Below are positions 1 to 6,748 of a stretch of 35,175 bases of DNA, one piece after another; within the stretch, counting starts at the first letter, position 1, and each line of letters starts with the position of its first letter. The notes beneath the pieces are model-generated. The model was not told the origin of the DNA, did not search any database, and saw nothing but the letters and a program-made list of their open reading frames with translations. The stretch spans positions 1-35,175 of the forward strand of contig NZ_JAUCGJ010000049.1 in assembly GCF_030378065.1 (NCBI RefSeq), read 5' to 3'. This DNA is from Candidatus Venteria ishoeyi. Its GTDB lineage: Bacteria > Pseudomonadota > Gammaproteobacteria > Beggiatoales > Beggiatoaceae. A program made the translations under genes and the position numbers.

Positions 1-120
1 GGTAATCTCATTATTACCCATAAGATAAATTAACAGTATATCGCCACCCAGATGAAACTCCCGGCAATCTTTGTACTCTCCTAATAGGGTGTGGTCTTTT
101 GCTTCATCAGGCATTGAAGT
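1..120 (-). pseudogene. Truncated YafQ/RelE-family toxin remnant (runs off the left edge)
   Basis: In the frame read from 120 down to 1, and overlapping the end of the antitoxin in another frame, the sequence encodes MPDEAKDHTLLGEYKD, then CREFHLGGDILLIYLMG, and continues past the window edge. This resembles the C-terminal half of YafQ-type ribosome-dependent mRNA interferases. The KDH, (R/E)xH and GD/xxLLIY positions match the catalytic and core residues of that family. The frame is closed by a TGA at 121-123, so the first 40-50 residues of a normal toxin are missing. I infer a deletion that fused the antitoxin 3' end to the middle of the toxin. A short product could start at the ATG at 112-114, but it would lack half the fold. 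The remainder of the gene lies outside the window. Confidence 0.6.
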
Positions 121-350
121 TCATCAAATGAAAAATCATCAACATTTTGGCCTTTTCTTGCTTCCTTGATAACTTGCGCGGTTTCTTCATTAGGCAGCTT
201 GACTTCAAAAGGCAGGCCTTTGTTTTGCACAATCATGCTGGTGAAAATATTGACGGCATCTGTAAAATTCAGGCCAAGCTTGGCAAGAATCGCTTTTGCT
301 TCAAGCAGTGATTGTTCTTCAATACGCAGACTGGTTTGTACTTTAGACAT
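81..350 (-). CDS. RelB/DinJ-family antitoxin
   Basis: This 89-residue protein starts MSKVQTSLRIEE and continues LGLNFTDAVNIFTSMIVQ and KGLPFEVKLPNEET. That is the ribbon-helix-helix N-terminus and the 'LPF' segment typical of RelB/DinJ antitoxins, which bind their toxin and repress their own promoter. The ATG at 350 is chosen over an upstream in-frame start because a GGGAGAAGAG ribosome-binding site precedes it. The last residues (about QCLMKQKTTPY) do not look like a family C-terminus. They are read out of frame from toxin-like sequence, so the native end was probably lost in the deletion that damaged the toxin. With no intact toxin visible, it may be an orphan antitoxin or a dying locus. 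Confidence 0.8.
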   Translation of the reverse strand: MSKVQTSLRIEEQSLLEAKAILAKLGLNFTDAVNIFTSMIVQNKGLPFEVKLPNEETAQVIKEARKGQNVDDFSFDELQCLMKQKTTPY

Positions 351-380
351 TGCTCTTCTCCCATCAATGAACTTTTTATT

Positions 381-404
381 TATTATACACCATTTGGTAT
401 ACAA
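381..404 (-). promoter_or_regulatory. Putative antitoxin promoter and operator
   Basis: On the minus strand a perfect TATAAT (complement of 382-387) lies about 30 bases upstream of the antitoxin start. It overlaps an imperfect palindrome, TATACCA-AA-TGGTGTATA, of the kind used by ribbon-helix-helix antitoxins for autorepression. No clear -35 box is seen at the usual spacing. Confidence 0.4.
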
Positions 405-452
405 GATATTTTGATGGAGCAACAAGCTTGTTTGTTACCTGCCTGCTCGCAT

Positions 453-487
453 AAAAAAACCCCGGTTGATAATCATCAACCAGGGTC
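453..487 (-). terminator. Rho-independent terminator of the qmo-hdr operon
   Basis: Downstream of hdrB on the minus strand, the arms CCC-GGTTGAT and ATCAACC-(A)-GGG form a stem with a four-base AATC loop. It is followed in the direction of transcription by a run of seven T (A-tract 453-459 on the + strand). This is a classical intrinsic terminator, well placed to separate hdrB from the antitoxin gene. Confidence 0.85.
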
Positions 488-490
488 TTA

Positions 491-518
491 ATAAAATTTT
501 GTAAACCCAAAATTTTAT
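491..518. repeat. AT-rich perfect inverted repeat at the hdrB stop codon
   Basis: ATAAAATTTTG (491-501) and CAAAATTTTAT (508-518) are perfect 11-base complements around a six-base loop. The right arm contains the hdrB stop codon. The stem is weak (AT-rich) and sits just ahead of the GC-rich terminator, so it may be an auxiliary 3' structure. Confidence 0.5.
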
Positions 519-1414
519 TTGGCCGCAATCTCTTCCAATTGCTTGGCGCGAATCACCTGACCATCTAATGCAGAATCTTTCGCATTATGACCATAAGCCA
601 CGCTGATCAGGGTTGAGTAATACACCACCGGCATTTTGAACTTGGTGTTGTATTTTGCATTGATTTGATCCTGATAGACTTCCACGTTCATCTGGCAAAC
701 CGGGCAAGGGGTTACGATCATATCGGCACCGCCATCATACGCGGATTCGATAATGTCTTTAATCAATGCCTGGGATTTGTCAGGTTCGGAGAAGGCTAAA
801 GCGCCGCCGCAGCAGGAAACTTTTTTATCGTAGTTTTCTACCGGCTCGCCACCGAGGGTTTCAATTAATTTATCCAGGTATTTTGGATTTTCAAAAGATT
901 CGCCATCGATACCGAAAGGACGGTTGGTCTGACAGCCCACATAACCGGCAATTTTAATGTCGTTCAGTGGTTTTTTGACTTTCGCGCCTAAAGCGTCATA
1001 ACCGAAGTCTTCAATCAGCACTTCAACCATGTGACGCACGTCTTTTTTGCCTTCCAGTTCCAGACCGGCTTCTTTCAACGCGGTGTTGGCTTCCGCCATC
1101 AGTGAATCGTTGTGATTTAAGCGTTCCTGGCTTTCGCGGGTGCCTAACCAGCAGGCTGCACAAGGAGAAACGATGTCCTGACCGGGATGGTTTTTCTCGG
1201 ACAGGGCAATGTTACGCGCAGACAAAACCAGACGCGGCAATTCGCCGCCACCATTGTAACCGATGGAAGCTGAGCAGCAGTTCCAGTCAGGAATGGTGTT
1301 GAGCTGCACATCCAGGTCTTCACACATGGTTTCAACGGAGCGCAGGTAGTTAATGGAAGATGCGCCTTTTTGCGAAGAGCATCCGGGGTAAAAAGAATAT
1401 TCTTTTTTAGCCAT
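515..1414 (-). CDS. hdrB: HdrB-like heterodisulfide reductase subunit
   Basis: This 299-residue protein has two CCG domains (Pfam CCG family), each of the type that holds the non-cubane [4Fe-4S] clusters of HdrB. Domain one contains YPGCSS, WNCCSAS and CAACW. Domain two contains GYVGCQT, VSCCGGA and CPVCQ. In sulfur oxidisers that carry qmoAB-hdrCB, HdrBC is thought to take the place of membrane-bound QmoC and to pass electrons between APS reductase and downstream carriers. The ATG at 1414 is chosen over an in-frame TTG at 1420 because AAGAGAG lies seven bases upstream. It is the last gene of the operon, separated from hdrC by a family-1 repeat element, and ends before a strong terminator. 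Confidence 0.9.
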   Translation of the reverse strand: MAKKEYSFYPGCSSQKGASSINYLRSVETMCEDLDVQLNTIPDWNCCSASIGYNGGGELPRLVLSARNIALSEKNHPGQDIVSPCAACWLGTRESQERLNHNDSLMAEANTALKEAGLELEGKKDVRHMVEVLIEDFGYDALGAKVKKPLNDIKIAGYVGCQTNRPFGIDGESFENPKYLDKLIETLGGEPVENYDKKVSCCGGALAFSEPDKSQALIKDIIESAYDGGADMIVTPCPVCQMNVEVYQDQINAKYNTKFKMPVVYYSTLISVAYGHNAKDSALDGQVIRAKQLEEIAAK

Positions 1415-1437
1415 GTTCAATCTCTCTTAAGCTATTT

Positions 1438-1570
1438 AACCTGAGTTCGATATAAGGTTTTTTTATCCAAAAAAGCTAAAATTCGGCACATGCTATCAAT
1501 AAGTTAGCATGAGGTGGGAGCGGTTTTCAGCGCCATAAGCGCTGAATGAAGCTCGCACCGAATTCAGGTT
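1438..1570. repeat. Family-1 MITE-like element, copy A
   Basis: This 133-bp element fills the hdrC-hdrB gap. Its ends AACCTGAGTTCG (1438-1449) and CGAATTCAGGTT (1559-1570) are inverted repeats with one mismatch. Inside, TTCAGCGC (1526-1533) and GCGCTGAA (1539-1546) form an 8-bp stem. Copies occur at 7641-7770, 8314-8398 (truncated) and 30219-30347. The right end overlaps the hdrC stop codon by two bases. A TA on both sides of ACCTGA...TCAGGT would fit a TA target duplication, but the other copies do not clearly show one. Confidence 0.8.
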
Positions 1571-2180
1571 ACTTGTCTACGCGGGCCGCTTCAAGTTCTT
1601 GCGCTTTTTTCAGCATGGCCTGGAAGCCGGATTTATCTTTAACGCCGTGACCACCGAGAATTTCCAGCGGATTCATACGTCCGGTTTTTAACATGCCCAT
1701 GCCAACATCTTTCATTTTCAGCGCAGTTTTAATGCCTTCGACAAAACCGTTCATGAAATACAGGCTTAAACCCAGTTTCAGCTCGTTCACGCGACCGGTT
1801 TTTGTCAGATTGTCCCAGAAACGCTGGGAGAATTTGTTGGTCGGGTTTTCTTTGGGCGCTAAACCTAAGCGTTTGGCATAATGCGCCAGACCGTGCATGA
1901 TGTGGGTAATCGGCAGTTCACGCGGACAGCGGGCGATACAGTTATAGCAGGACGTACACATCCACATGGAGCTGCTGCTTAAGACTTCTTCACGCTTGTT
2001 AGCGCGAATCATCATAAACAGTTCCTGTGGTGGATGTTCCCAGTGTGGCCCCATAGGGCAGGAACCGGAACACACGCCGCACTGCATACACATGCGTACC
2101 CATTCGCCTTCTTCAACATTTTCTGCAACTTCTTTGAGGAAGTTGCTGCGGTATTTTTCAACCATTGCAGTATTGCTCAT
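1569..2180 (-). CDS. hdrC: HdrC-like [4Fe-4S] ferredoxin subunit
   Basis: This 203-residue protein has two CxxCxxCxxxC[PR] cluster motifs, CMQCGVCSGSCP (about residues 31-42) and CTSCYNCIARCP (about 75-86). They are spaced as in HdrC and in the soluble part of QmoC. No hydrophobic segments like the cytochrome b (HdrE-like) half of QmoC are present, so this is the soluble form that pairs with HdrB. It would shuttle electrons between QmoAB and HdrB. The ATG has an AAGGAG ribosome-binding site. A GC-rich hairpin lies between it and qmoB. Confidence 0.9.
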   Translation of the reverse strand: MSNTAMVEKYRSNFLKEVAENVEEGEWVRMCMQCGVCSGSCPMGPHWEHPPQELFMMIRANKREEVLSSSSMWMCTSCYNCIARCPRELPITHIMHGLAHYAKRLGLAPKENPTNKFSQRFWDNLTKTGRVNELKLGLSLYFMNGFVEGIKTALKMKDVGMGMLKTGRMNPLEILGGHGVKDKSGFQAMLKKAQELEAARVDK

Positions 2181-2200
2181 CAGTTAAATACTCCTTCTCG

Positions 2201-2221
2201 TTCCCACGCATTGCGTGGGAA
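2201..2221. repeat. Short GC-rich palindrome between qmoB and hdrC
   Basis: TTCCCACGC (2201-2209) and GCGTGGGAA (2213-2221) form a perfect nine-base stem with a three-base loop. It lies within the operon, just upstream of the hdrC ribosome-binding site. It resembles a dispersed REP-like hairpin and could act as a processing or attenuation point. There is no T-tract, so a strong terminator is unlikely. Confidence 0.6.
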
Positions 2222-2229
2222 TGTCATGC

Positions 2230-4473
2230 TTAGAACTTGAATGGACTCATGCCGATTTTTTCAATCGTTTCAGCCATATCATTGATGAGTTTCGGCGCGC
2301 GCTCAACGTCTGTGATTGCGATTTCATAGACTTCCACACGCTCGGTTTCCAGATTAAGCTGTTGCAATGTGTCGTCAATTTTGCTCATACGGATATGGGC
2401 AATTTCAGAGCCTTTCACAAAGTGACATTGATACTCTTCACCTTTTTTACAGCCCATCAGAATAATGCCGTCATAACCACTGTTCAGCGCATCGGTCAAC
2501 CAGATGGTGTTGACACTGCCCAGGCAACGCACGGGAATGATGCGAGTAAAGGCACTGTATTCCACCCGATTCATTGCCGCCATATCCAATGCGGGATAAG
2601 CGTCATTTTCACAAGCCAGCACCAGCGTACGCGGTTTTTCATCAAACTCGTCAGGAATATCAACCGCTTTCAGCGCTTGACCCACGGTATCAATGGAATA
2701 GTTATCAAACGAAATCACCCGTACCGGGCAGGCACCCATGCAGGTACCGCAACGGCGGCAACGCTCTTCGTTAAACTCTGGATAACGGTCTTCATCTTCG
2801 TTAATCGCGCCAAAAGGACATTCCACGGTGCAACGTTTACACTGGGTACAGCCTTCTTTACGGAATAAAGGGTAAGATAAATCACCACTGCGCGGATGCG
2901 CGGCACGGCCCAGATTGGCGTTTTCAATCGCTTGAATCGCTTTCATGGCAGCGCCGGCAGCGTCGTCCATCGCTTGTACGGCATCCATAGGACGGCGCAC
3001 GGGGCCTGCGGTATAAATCCCGGTACGCCGGGTTTCATACGGGAAGCAGATGAAGTGAGAATCGGTGAAACCGTGTACCAGTTGTGGTACGTCCGCACCC
3101 TGGCGATAATCCAGGTTAAGGATGGATTCAACCGGAACGCTGGCAACTACATCACTGTCTGCTGCTTCGCCTTCTGCGGGCGCGGCTGCTTCTGCTTCAA
3201 TATCTACGCCGGAGTTTGGCACCATACCGGTTGCCAATACCACTAAATCAAATTCCTGCTCAACATTTTCGTTCAGCAATAAATCATCAAATTTGACTTT
3301 AGGGCCGCTGTCGCCTGCACTGATTTCAGAGGCGACACTTTTGGTAAAGGTCACGCCGGAATCCTGGCCTGCACGGTAGAAGTTCTCACCACCGGCACCA
3401 GGGGTGCGCAGATCGGTGAACATCACTACGGCATCAATGTCGCTGTCAAGCTGCTTGAAGTACATCGCCTGCTTGATACTGGTCTGGCAGCAATGCCCGG
3501 AGCAGTAAGACAAGTGACCTTCTTTCTGGCTGCGCTGACCGGCGCACTGAATGAAAGCAACGCTGCGGATTTCTTTACCATCGGAAGGGCGTTTAATCGC
3601 GCCGCCGTTGGCTTCTTTAACCAAGGCTTCCAGACCCATCTGGTCAACCACATCGGCATTGTCCGGGTTGAATTCGCTCAACTGGCCCATGTCGTAAGGT
3701 TTGAAACCACTGGCCTGGACGATAGCGCCAAAGTTTTCCGTGACGGTGGAACCGCTTTCCGTGCTGATGTCTGCCGCAAAACGACCGGGTGCGCCGCTGG
3801 TGCGGGTCACGGTTGAATTCAGATGGACAGTAATCTTGTCATTGGCTGCAATTTCTGCCGCCATTGCCGCAACGCCGTTATCCGGCAGTTCGGTAAAAGG
3901 CGCGGTCGTTGCAATGCGCTTGCTTAATTGACCCACCACACCGCCTAACTGCGCGGATTTTTCAACGATAGTCGCCGCATAACCTGCTTTTGCTGCTTCC
4001 AGCGCTGCGGTCATGCCGGTGATGCCACCGCCAACAACCAGCAGATGTCTGCACGCGGTTTTATCTTCGGTATTACCCGGCGGTTGGGTGGTGAATTTTG
4101 CTTCCGCGCAAGCCATGCGCACGTAATCGTCCGCCATTTCCTGGGTGGTTTCACGCGCTTCGTCAGTATCCGGGCGCACCCAGATAACACCTTCGCGCAA
4201 GTTAGCGCGGGAAATCGCCACGGTTTCAAAATTGAAAGCTTCAGTTTTGGCGCGACGCGAGCAGGCAGCAATCACAACGTGGGTTAATTCTTCAGACTTG
4301 ATGTCTTCAGCAATCATATCCACGCCAGCCTGGCTGCACAGAAAGTCATGAGATTTACAAGGGCTGGCTTTACCTTCGCGGGTGGCAACCGTTTCCAGTT
4401 GACCACAATCCAGGCGATCATCCAGACCACAACCTTTACAAATATAGGCACCGATTTTTTTTACAGCAGCCAT
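2230..4473 (-). CDS. qmoB: QmoB, HdrA/MvhD-type flavoprotein of the Qmo complex
   Basis: The 747-residue length is normal for QmoB. An N-terminal cysteine segment (CKGCG, residues 13-17) precedes an HdrA-like FAD domain with GGGITGMTAALEA at about 148-160 and the HdrA signature YCSGHCCQ. Two ferredoxin motifs, CTQCKRCTVECP and CRRCGTCMGACP, lie around residues 540-585. The C-terminal ~150 residues resemble MvhD (RCLGS, GCKKGEEYQCH). In sulfate reducers QmoABC links APS reductase to menaquinone; in sulfur oxidisers the flow is reversed. The gene starts three bases after the qmoA stop, with GGAGGG inside the qmoA end, so the two are probably translationally coupled. Confidence 0.95.
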   Translation of the reverse strand: MAAVKKIGAYICKGCGLDDRLDCGQLETVATREGKASPCKSHDFLCSQAGVDMIAEDIKSEELTHVVIAACSRRAKTEAFNFETVAISRANLREGVIWVRPDTDEARETTQEMADDYVRMACAEAKFTTQPPGNTEDKTACRHLLVVGGGITGMTAALEAAKAGYAATIVEKSAQLGGVVGQLSKRIATTAPFTELPDNGVAAMAAEIAANDKITVHLNSTVTRTSGAPGRFAADISTESGSTVTENFGAIVQASGFKPYDMGQLSEFNPDNADVVDQMGLEALVKEANGGAIKRPSDGKEIRSVAFIQCAGQRSQKEGHLSYCSGHCCQTSIKQAMYFKQLDSDIDAVVMFTDLRTPGAGGENFYRAGQDSGVTFTKSVASEISAGDSGPKVKFDDLLLNENVEQEFDLVVLATGMVPNSGVDIEAEAAAPAEGEAADSDVVASVPVESILNLDYRQGADVPQLVHGFTDSHFICFPYETRRTGIYTAGPVRRPMDAVQAMDDAAGAAMKAIQAIENANLGRAAHPRSGDLSYPLFRKEGCTQCKRCTVECPFGAINEDEDRYPEFNEERCRRCGTCMGACPVRVISFDNYSIDTVGQALKAVDIPDEFDEKPRTLVLACENDAYPALDMAAMNRVEYSAFTRIIPVRCLGSVNTIWLTDALNSGYDGIILMGCKKGEEYQCHFVKGSEIAHIRMSKIDDTLQQLNLETERVEVYEIAITDVERAPKLINDMAETIEKIGMSPFKF

Positions 4474-4476
4474 GTC

Positions 4477-5778
4477 TTAACCCTCCGCTCCGGCAACTTG
4501 ATTAACGACCTGAATGGCGCGCAAGCTGCTTGCTGTCGCGCTTTGTACGGCGCGATTCACATCCAGCGCGTCTGCCGCGCAACCGGCGGCAAACATGCCG
4601 CCATTGCCTGGATCGCGTTCAATAAAGCCTTCTTCGTTGACGCTCAGGCCCACGTTGAGGGCATTAAAGTCAACGCTAGGCTCCATGCCCACTGCCAATA
4701 CCACCAGTTCATGCGGGTTGGCATAACGCATGTCTTTACCCATGCCGGACTGTTCCAGGTTATTACCGTTTAACACCGGATTGCCGGTGGCTTTGTCTTC
4801 GGTAACGCTGGCGACTTTGGATTTGATAAAGCTGACATTGTCGTCAGCCTGGACTTTCTGATAAAAGTCTTCAAAGCGGTCAATGGCGCGAATATCAATG
4901 TAATAAACGGTTGCTTTGCCGTCATCACCATATTTTTCACGTAAATAGGTGGTTTGCTTCAGCGAAGCCATGCAGCAGATACGCGAGCAATGTTTCAGAT
5001 AATTGCGATCACGCGAGCCAGCACATTGAATAAAGGCAATGTCTTTGGCTTCTTTACCATCGGAAGGACGCAGAATTTTGCCACCAGTTGGACCCATAGG
5101 GTCCATCATGCGCTCCAGCTCTACGCTGGTGATCACATTGGCAATGCGGTCATAACCATAAGGTTGGATTTTAGCCGCGTCAAAAGGTCGCCAACCGGTT
5201 GCCCAAACAATGGAACCGGCCTTGATTTCCAGATCTTCTGCCTGCATATCCAAATCAACCGCATCATATTTGCAGGCTGCTTTGGCTTTATCGGCATCAG
5301 CAGTACCAATCATACGAGGATCGATAACATAACGCTGGGGATAGGCCATATTGGAGGTCAAATAAGCGCCTTTGCGCTTGTTCAGACCATAATTGAATTC
5401 ATTATCGAACTCGGTTTCCACGGCATCACGGCAAGCACCGCAAGCGGTACAGTTTTCATTGACATAACGCGGTTGTACGGTTACGTTCAATGTGTAATCA
5501 CCGGTATCGCCTGATACATTGGTGACTTCCGCCATGGTCATGACCCGAATATTCGAGTTGGCTTTAATGCGGCGTAAATTAATTTCCATGCCACAGGTTG
5601 GGTGACACATTTTTGGAAAATACTTATACATTTGTGAAACGCGGCCACCCAGGGCTGGATTTTTTTCCAGCAAAATTACCTGTTTACCACATTCTGCTGC
5701 TTCCAGTGCAGCGGTCATCCCACTGATGCCACCACCCACAACCACGATGGTCTGGTTGGTTGCGACAACTTCCGTCAT
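4477..5778 (-). CDS. qmoA: QmoA, HdrA-like flavoprotein of the Qmo complex
   Basis: This 433-residue HdrA-type FAD protein starts just before VVVGGGISGMTAALEAAE (dinucleotide-binding motif) and continues with LLEKNPALGGR, the CHPTCGMEIN segment and the HdrA signature HCSRICCMASLKQ. A CTACGAC motif around residue 115 is also present. It is the first gene of qmoAB-hdrCB and is predicted to accept or donate electrons with AprBA during sulfite/APS interconversion. The ATG at 5778 is preferred to a start 24 codons upstream because GGAGGA lies seven bases before it. No aprBA genes are in the window. Confidence 0.95.
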   Translation of the reverse strand: MTEVVATNQTIVVVGGGISGMTAALEAAECGKQVILLEKNPALGGRVSQMYKYFPKMCHPTCGMEINLRRIKANSNIRVMTMAEVTNVSGDTGDYTLNVTVQPRYVNENCTACGACRDAVETEFDNEFNYGLNKRKGAYLTSNMAYPQRYVIDPRMIGTADADKAKAACKYDAVDLDMQAEDLEIKAGSIVWATGWRPFDAAKIQPYGYDRIANVITSVELERMMDPMGPTGGKILRPSDGKEAKDIAFIQCAGSRDRNYLKHCSRICCMASLKQTTYLREKYGDDGKATVYYIDIRAIDRFEDFYQKVQADDNVSFIKSKVASVTEDKATGNPVLNGNNLEQSGMGKDMRYANPHELVVLAVGMEPSVDFNALNVGLSVNEEGFIERDPGNGGMFAAGCAADALDVNRAVQSATASSLRAIQVVNQVAGAEG

Positions 5779-5862
5779 AATCGATTCCTCCACGCTAAGG
5801 GATTTACGAACAGCCTCACAGGATACCTGATTCTTGGGCCTTTTGCCCATTGAATTTTTCGT

Positions 5863-5976
5863 ATCTATATAAAAAAATCCTTATATATAGATTTTCAGGT
5901 GTTAAATTTCCAGATCGAGTGCTGTTAACGCGCCAAGCCTTATCATTACCGGACGCTTATTTACCTGAAAATCTAT
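5863..5976. repeat. Nested inverted repeats upstream of qmoA
   Basis: ATAGATTTTCAGGT (5887-5900) and ACCTGAAAATCTAT (5963-5976) are perfect 14-base complements that bound a 90-bp segment. The left arm also pairs on its other side: ATCTATATA (5863-5871) with TATATAGAT (5884-5892). The region lies between qmoA and the RRM gene, in the probable qmoA promoter area. It could be a small mobile-element remnant or a regulatory structure. I found no second copy in the window. Confidence 0.55.
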
Positions 5977-6012
5977 CGTTAAAAGTGAAATCAGGATTTC
6001 AACATTATCGAA

Positions 6013-6273
6013 TTATTTATCCCCTGCATTCACCTTTGATTCGGCTTTTTTAACACGCATCTTGCTACCGAGCAGTTCCTTACCATTGAGTGACTTCATC
6101 GCTGCCTTGGCATCACCCACCTTGGGCATCTCAACAAAACCAAAACCTTTGGACTGCTTCGTCTCCTTGTCCATGACCAGGGTGCAGGATTGCACTGTGC
6201 CATAGGCTTCAAACAAGGTGCGTAATTCTGCATCAGTAGTGGTACGAGGGAGGTTGCGTATAAGTAATTTCAT
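6013..6273 (-). CDS. RRM-domain RNA-binding protein
   Basis: This 86-residue protein is a single RNA recognition motif. RNP2 is LLIRNLP (residues 3-9) and RNP1 is KGFGFVEM (about 42-49), the latter with the aromatic residues that stack on RNA. The basic tail ends KAESKVNAGDK. Such small RRM proteins, first known from cyanobacteria as cold-responsive Rbp proteins, are common in aquatic proteobacteria. An AAGGAAAT ribosome-binding site precedes the ATG. It is monocistronic by position, upstream of but not clearly part of the qmo operon. RNA targets cannot be predicted. Confidence 0.93.
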   Translation of the reverse strand: MKLLIRNLPRTTTDAELRTLFEAYGTVQSCTLVMDKETKQSKGFGFVEMPKVGDAKAAMKSLNGKELLGSKMRVKKAESKVNAGDK

Positions 6274-6436
6274 AAAATTTCCTTCTATTTCGTGGGTTAC
6301 TGCATCGTCATCATGTTACATTTGATGAGCCGTATATGTGGGATTAATTTTCCTGCGGATAACAAAAAACAAAGTTTGCAAACCCAGGCTATACAAACTT
6401 GCCCCACTACATTTCCACCTGAAAAGAGAGCACATC

Positions 6437-6748
6437 ATGTCCAATATTCAGAAAATTGCTGTACTTATCCTCATCGCTGCGCTTGCTGGTGGGGGCGCGC
6501 TTTTTTACCGCATGGTTGAGCATATGGCGGTGATGACTGGTCTGATGGGAGAGATGGCCCAGGATATTTCCACCATGTCAAAGGAGATTAGCGCCATGAA
6601 TCAGGAATTTCATCTGATGCGGGAGGAGGTGCAAGGTATCCATAAGTCGGTGGGTAATATGGATCAAACCTTTTCTCAAGGCCCCAGTCAGTTGAAACAA
6701 CTTAATCCCATGCAGATGATGGAGGGCGCTTTTCCCGGTCAACGCTAA
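6437..6748 (+). CDS. Small membrane-anchored coiled-coil protein, function unknown
   Basis: This 103-residue protein begins MSNIQKIAVLILIAALAGGG, one N-terminal membrane segment (about residues 6-25). A methionine-rich amphipathic helix with heptad character (MGEMAQDISTMSKEISAMN) follows, then a Pro/Gln/Met-rich tail. The product should be inserted with the helix in the periplasm. The ATG at 6437 is preceded by AAGAGAG. An upstream in-frame extension to 6338 has no ribosome-binding site and is basic rather than hydrophobic. The stop overlaps that of the convergent SDR gene. I do not recognise a named family. Confidence 0.65.
   Translation: MSNIQKIAVLILIAALAGGGALFYRMVEHMAVMTGLMGEMAQDISTMSKEISAMNQEFHLMREEVQGIHKSVGNMDQTFSQGPSQLKQLNPMQMMEGAFPGQR

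Noticed and set aside
1438-1570. Terminator between hdrC and hdrB
   Set aside because: The hairpin here belongs to a dispersed repeat family and lacks a T-tract; the real terminator is after hdrB.
2215-2868. A 217-codon + strand frame opposite qmoB
   Set aside because: It is antisense to a clearly real gene with conserved cluster motifs, so it is a shadow frame.
4954-5514. A 186-codon + strand frame opposite qmoA
   Set aside because: Same reason: complementary to conserved flavoprotein coding sequence, with no family signature of its own.
5850-6053. A 67-codon + strand frame upstream of qmoA
   Set aside because: It lies across the inverted repeats and the 3' end of the RRM gene, has no ribosome-binding site and shows no recognisable motif.
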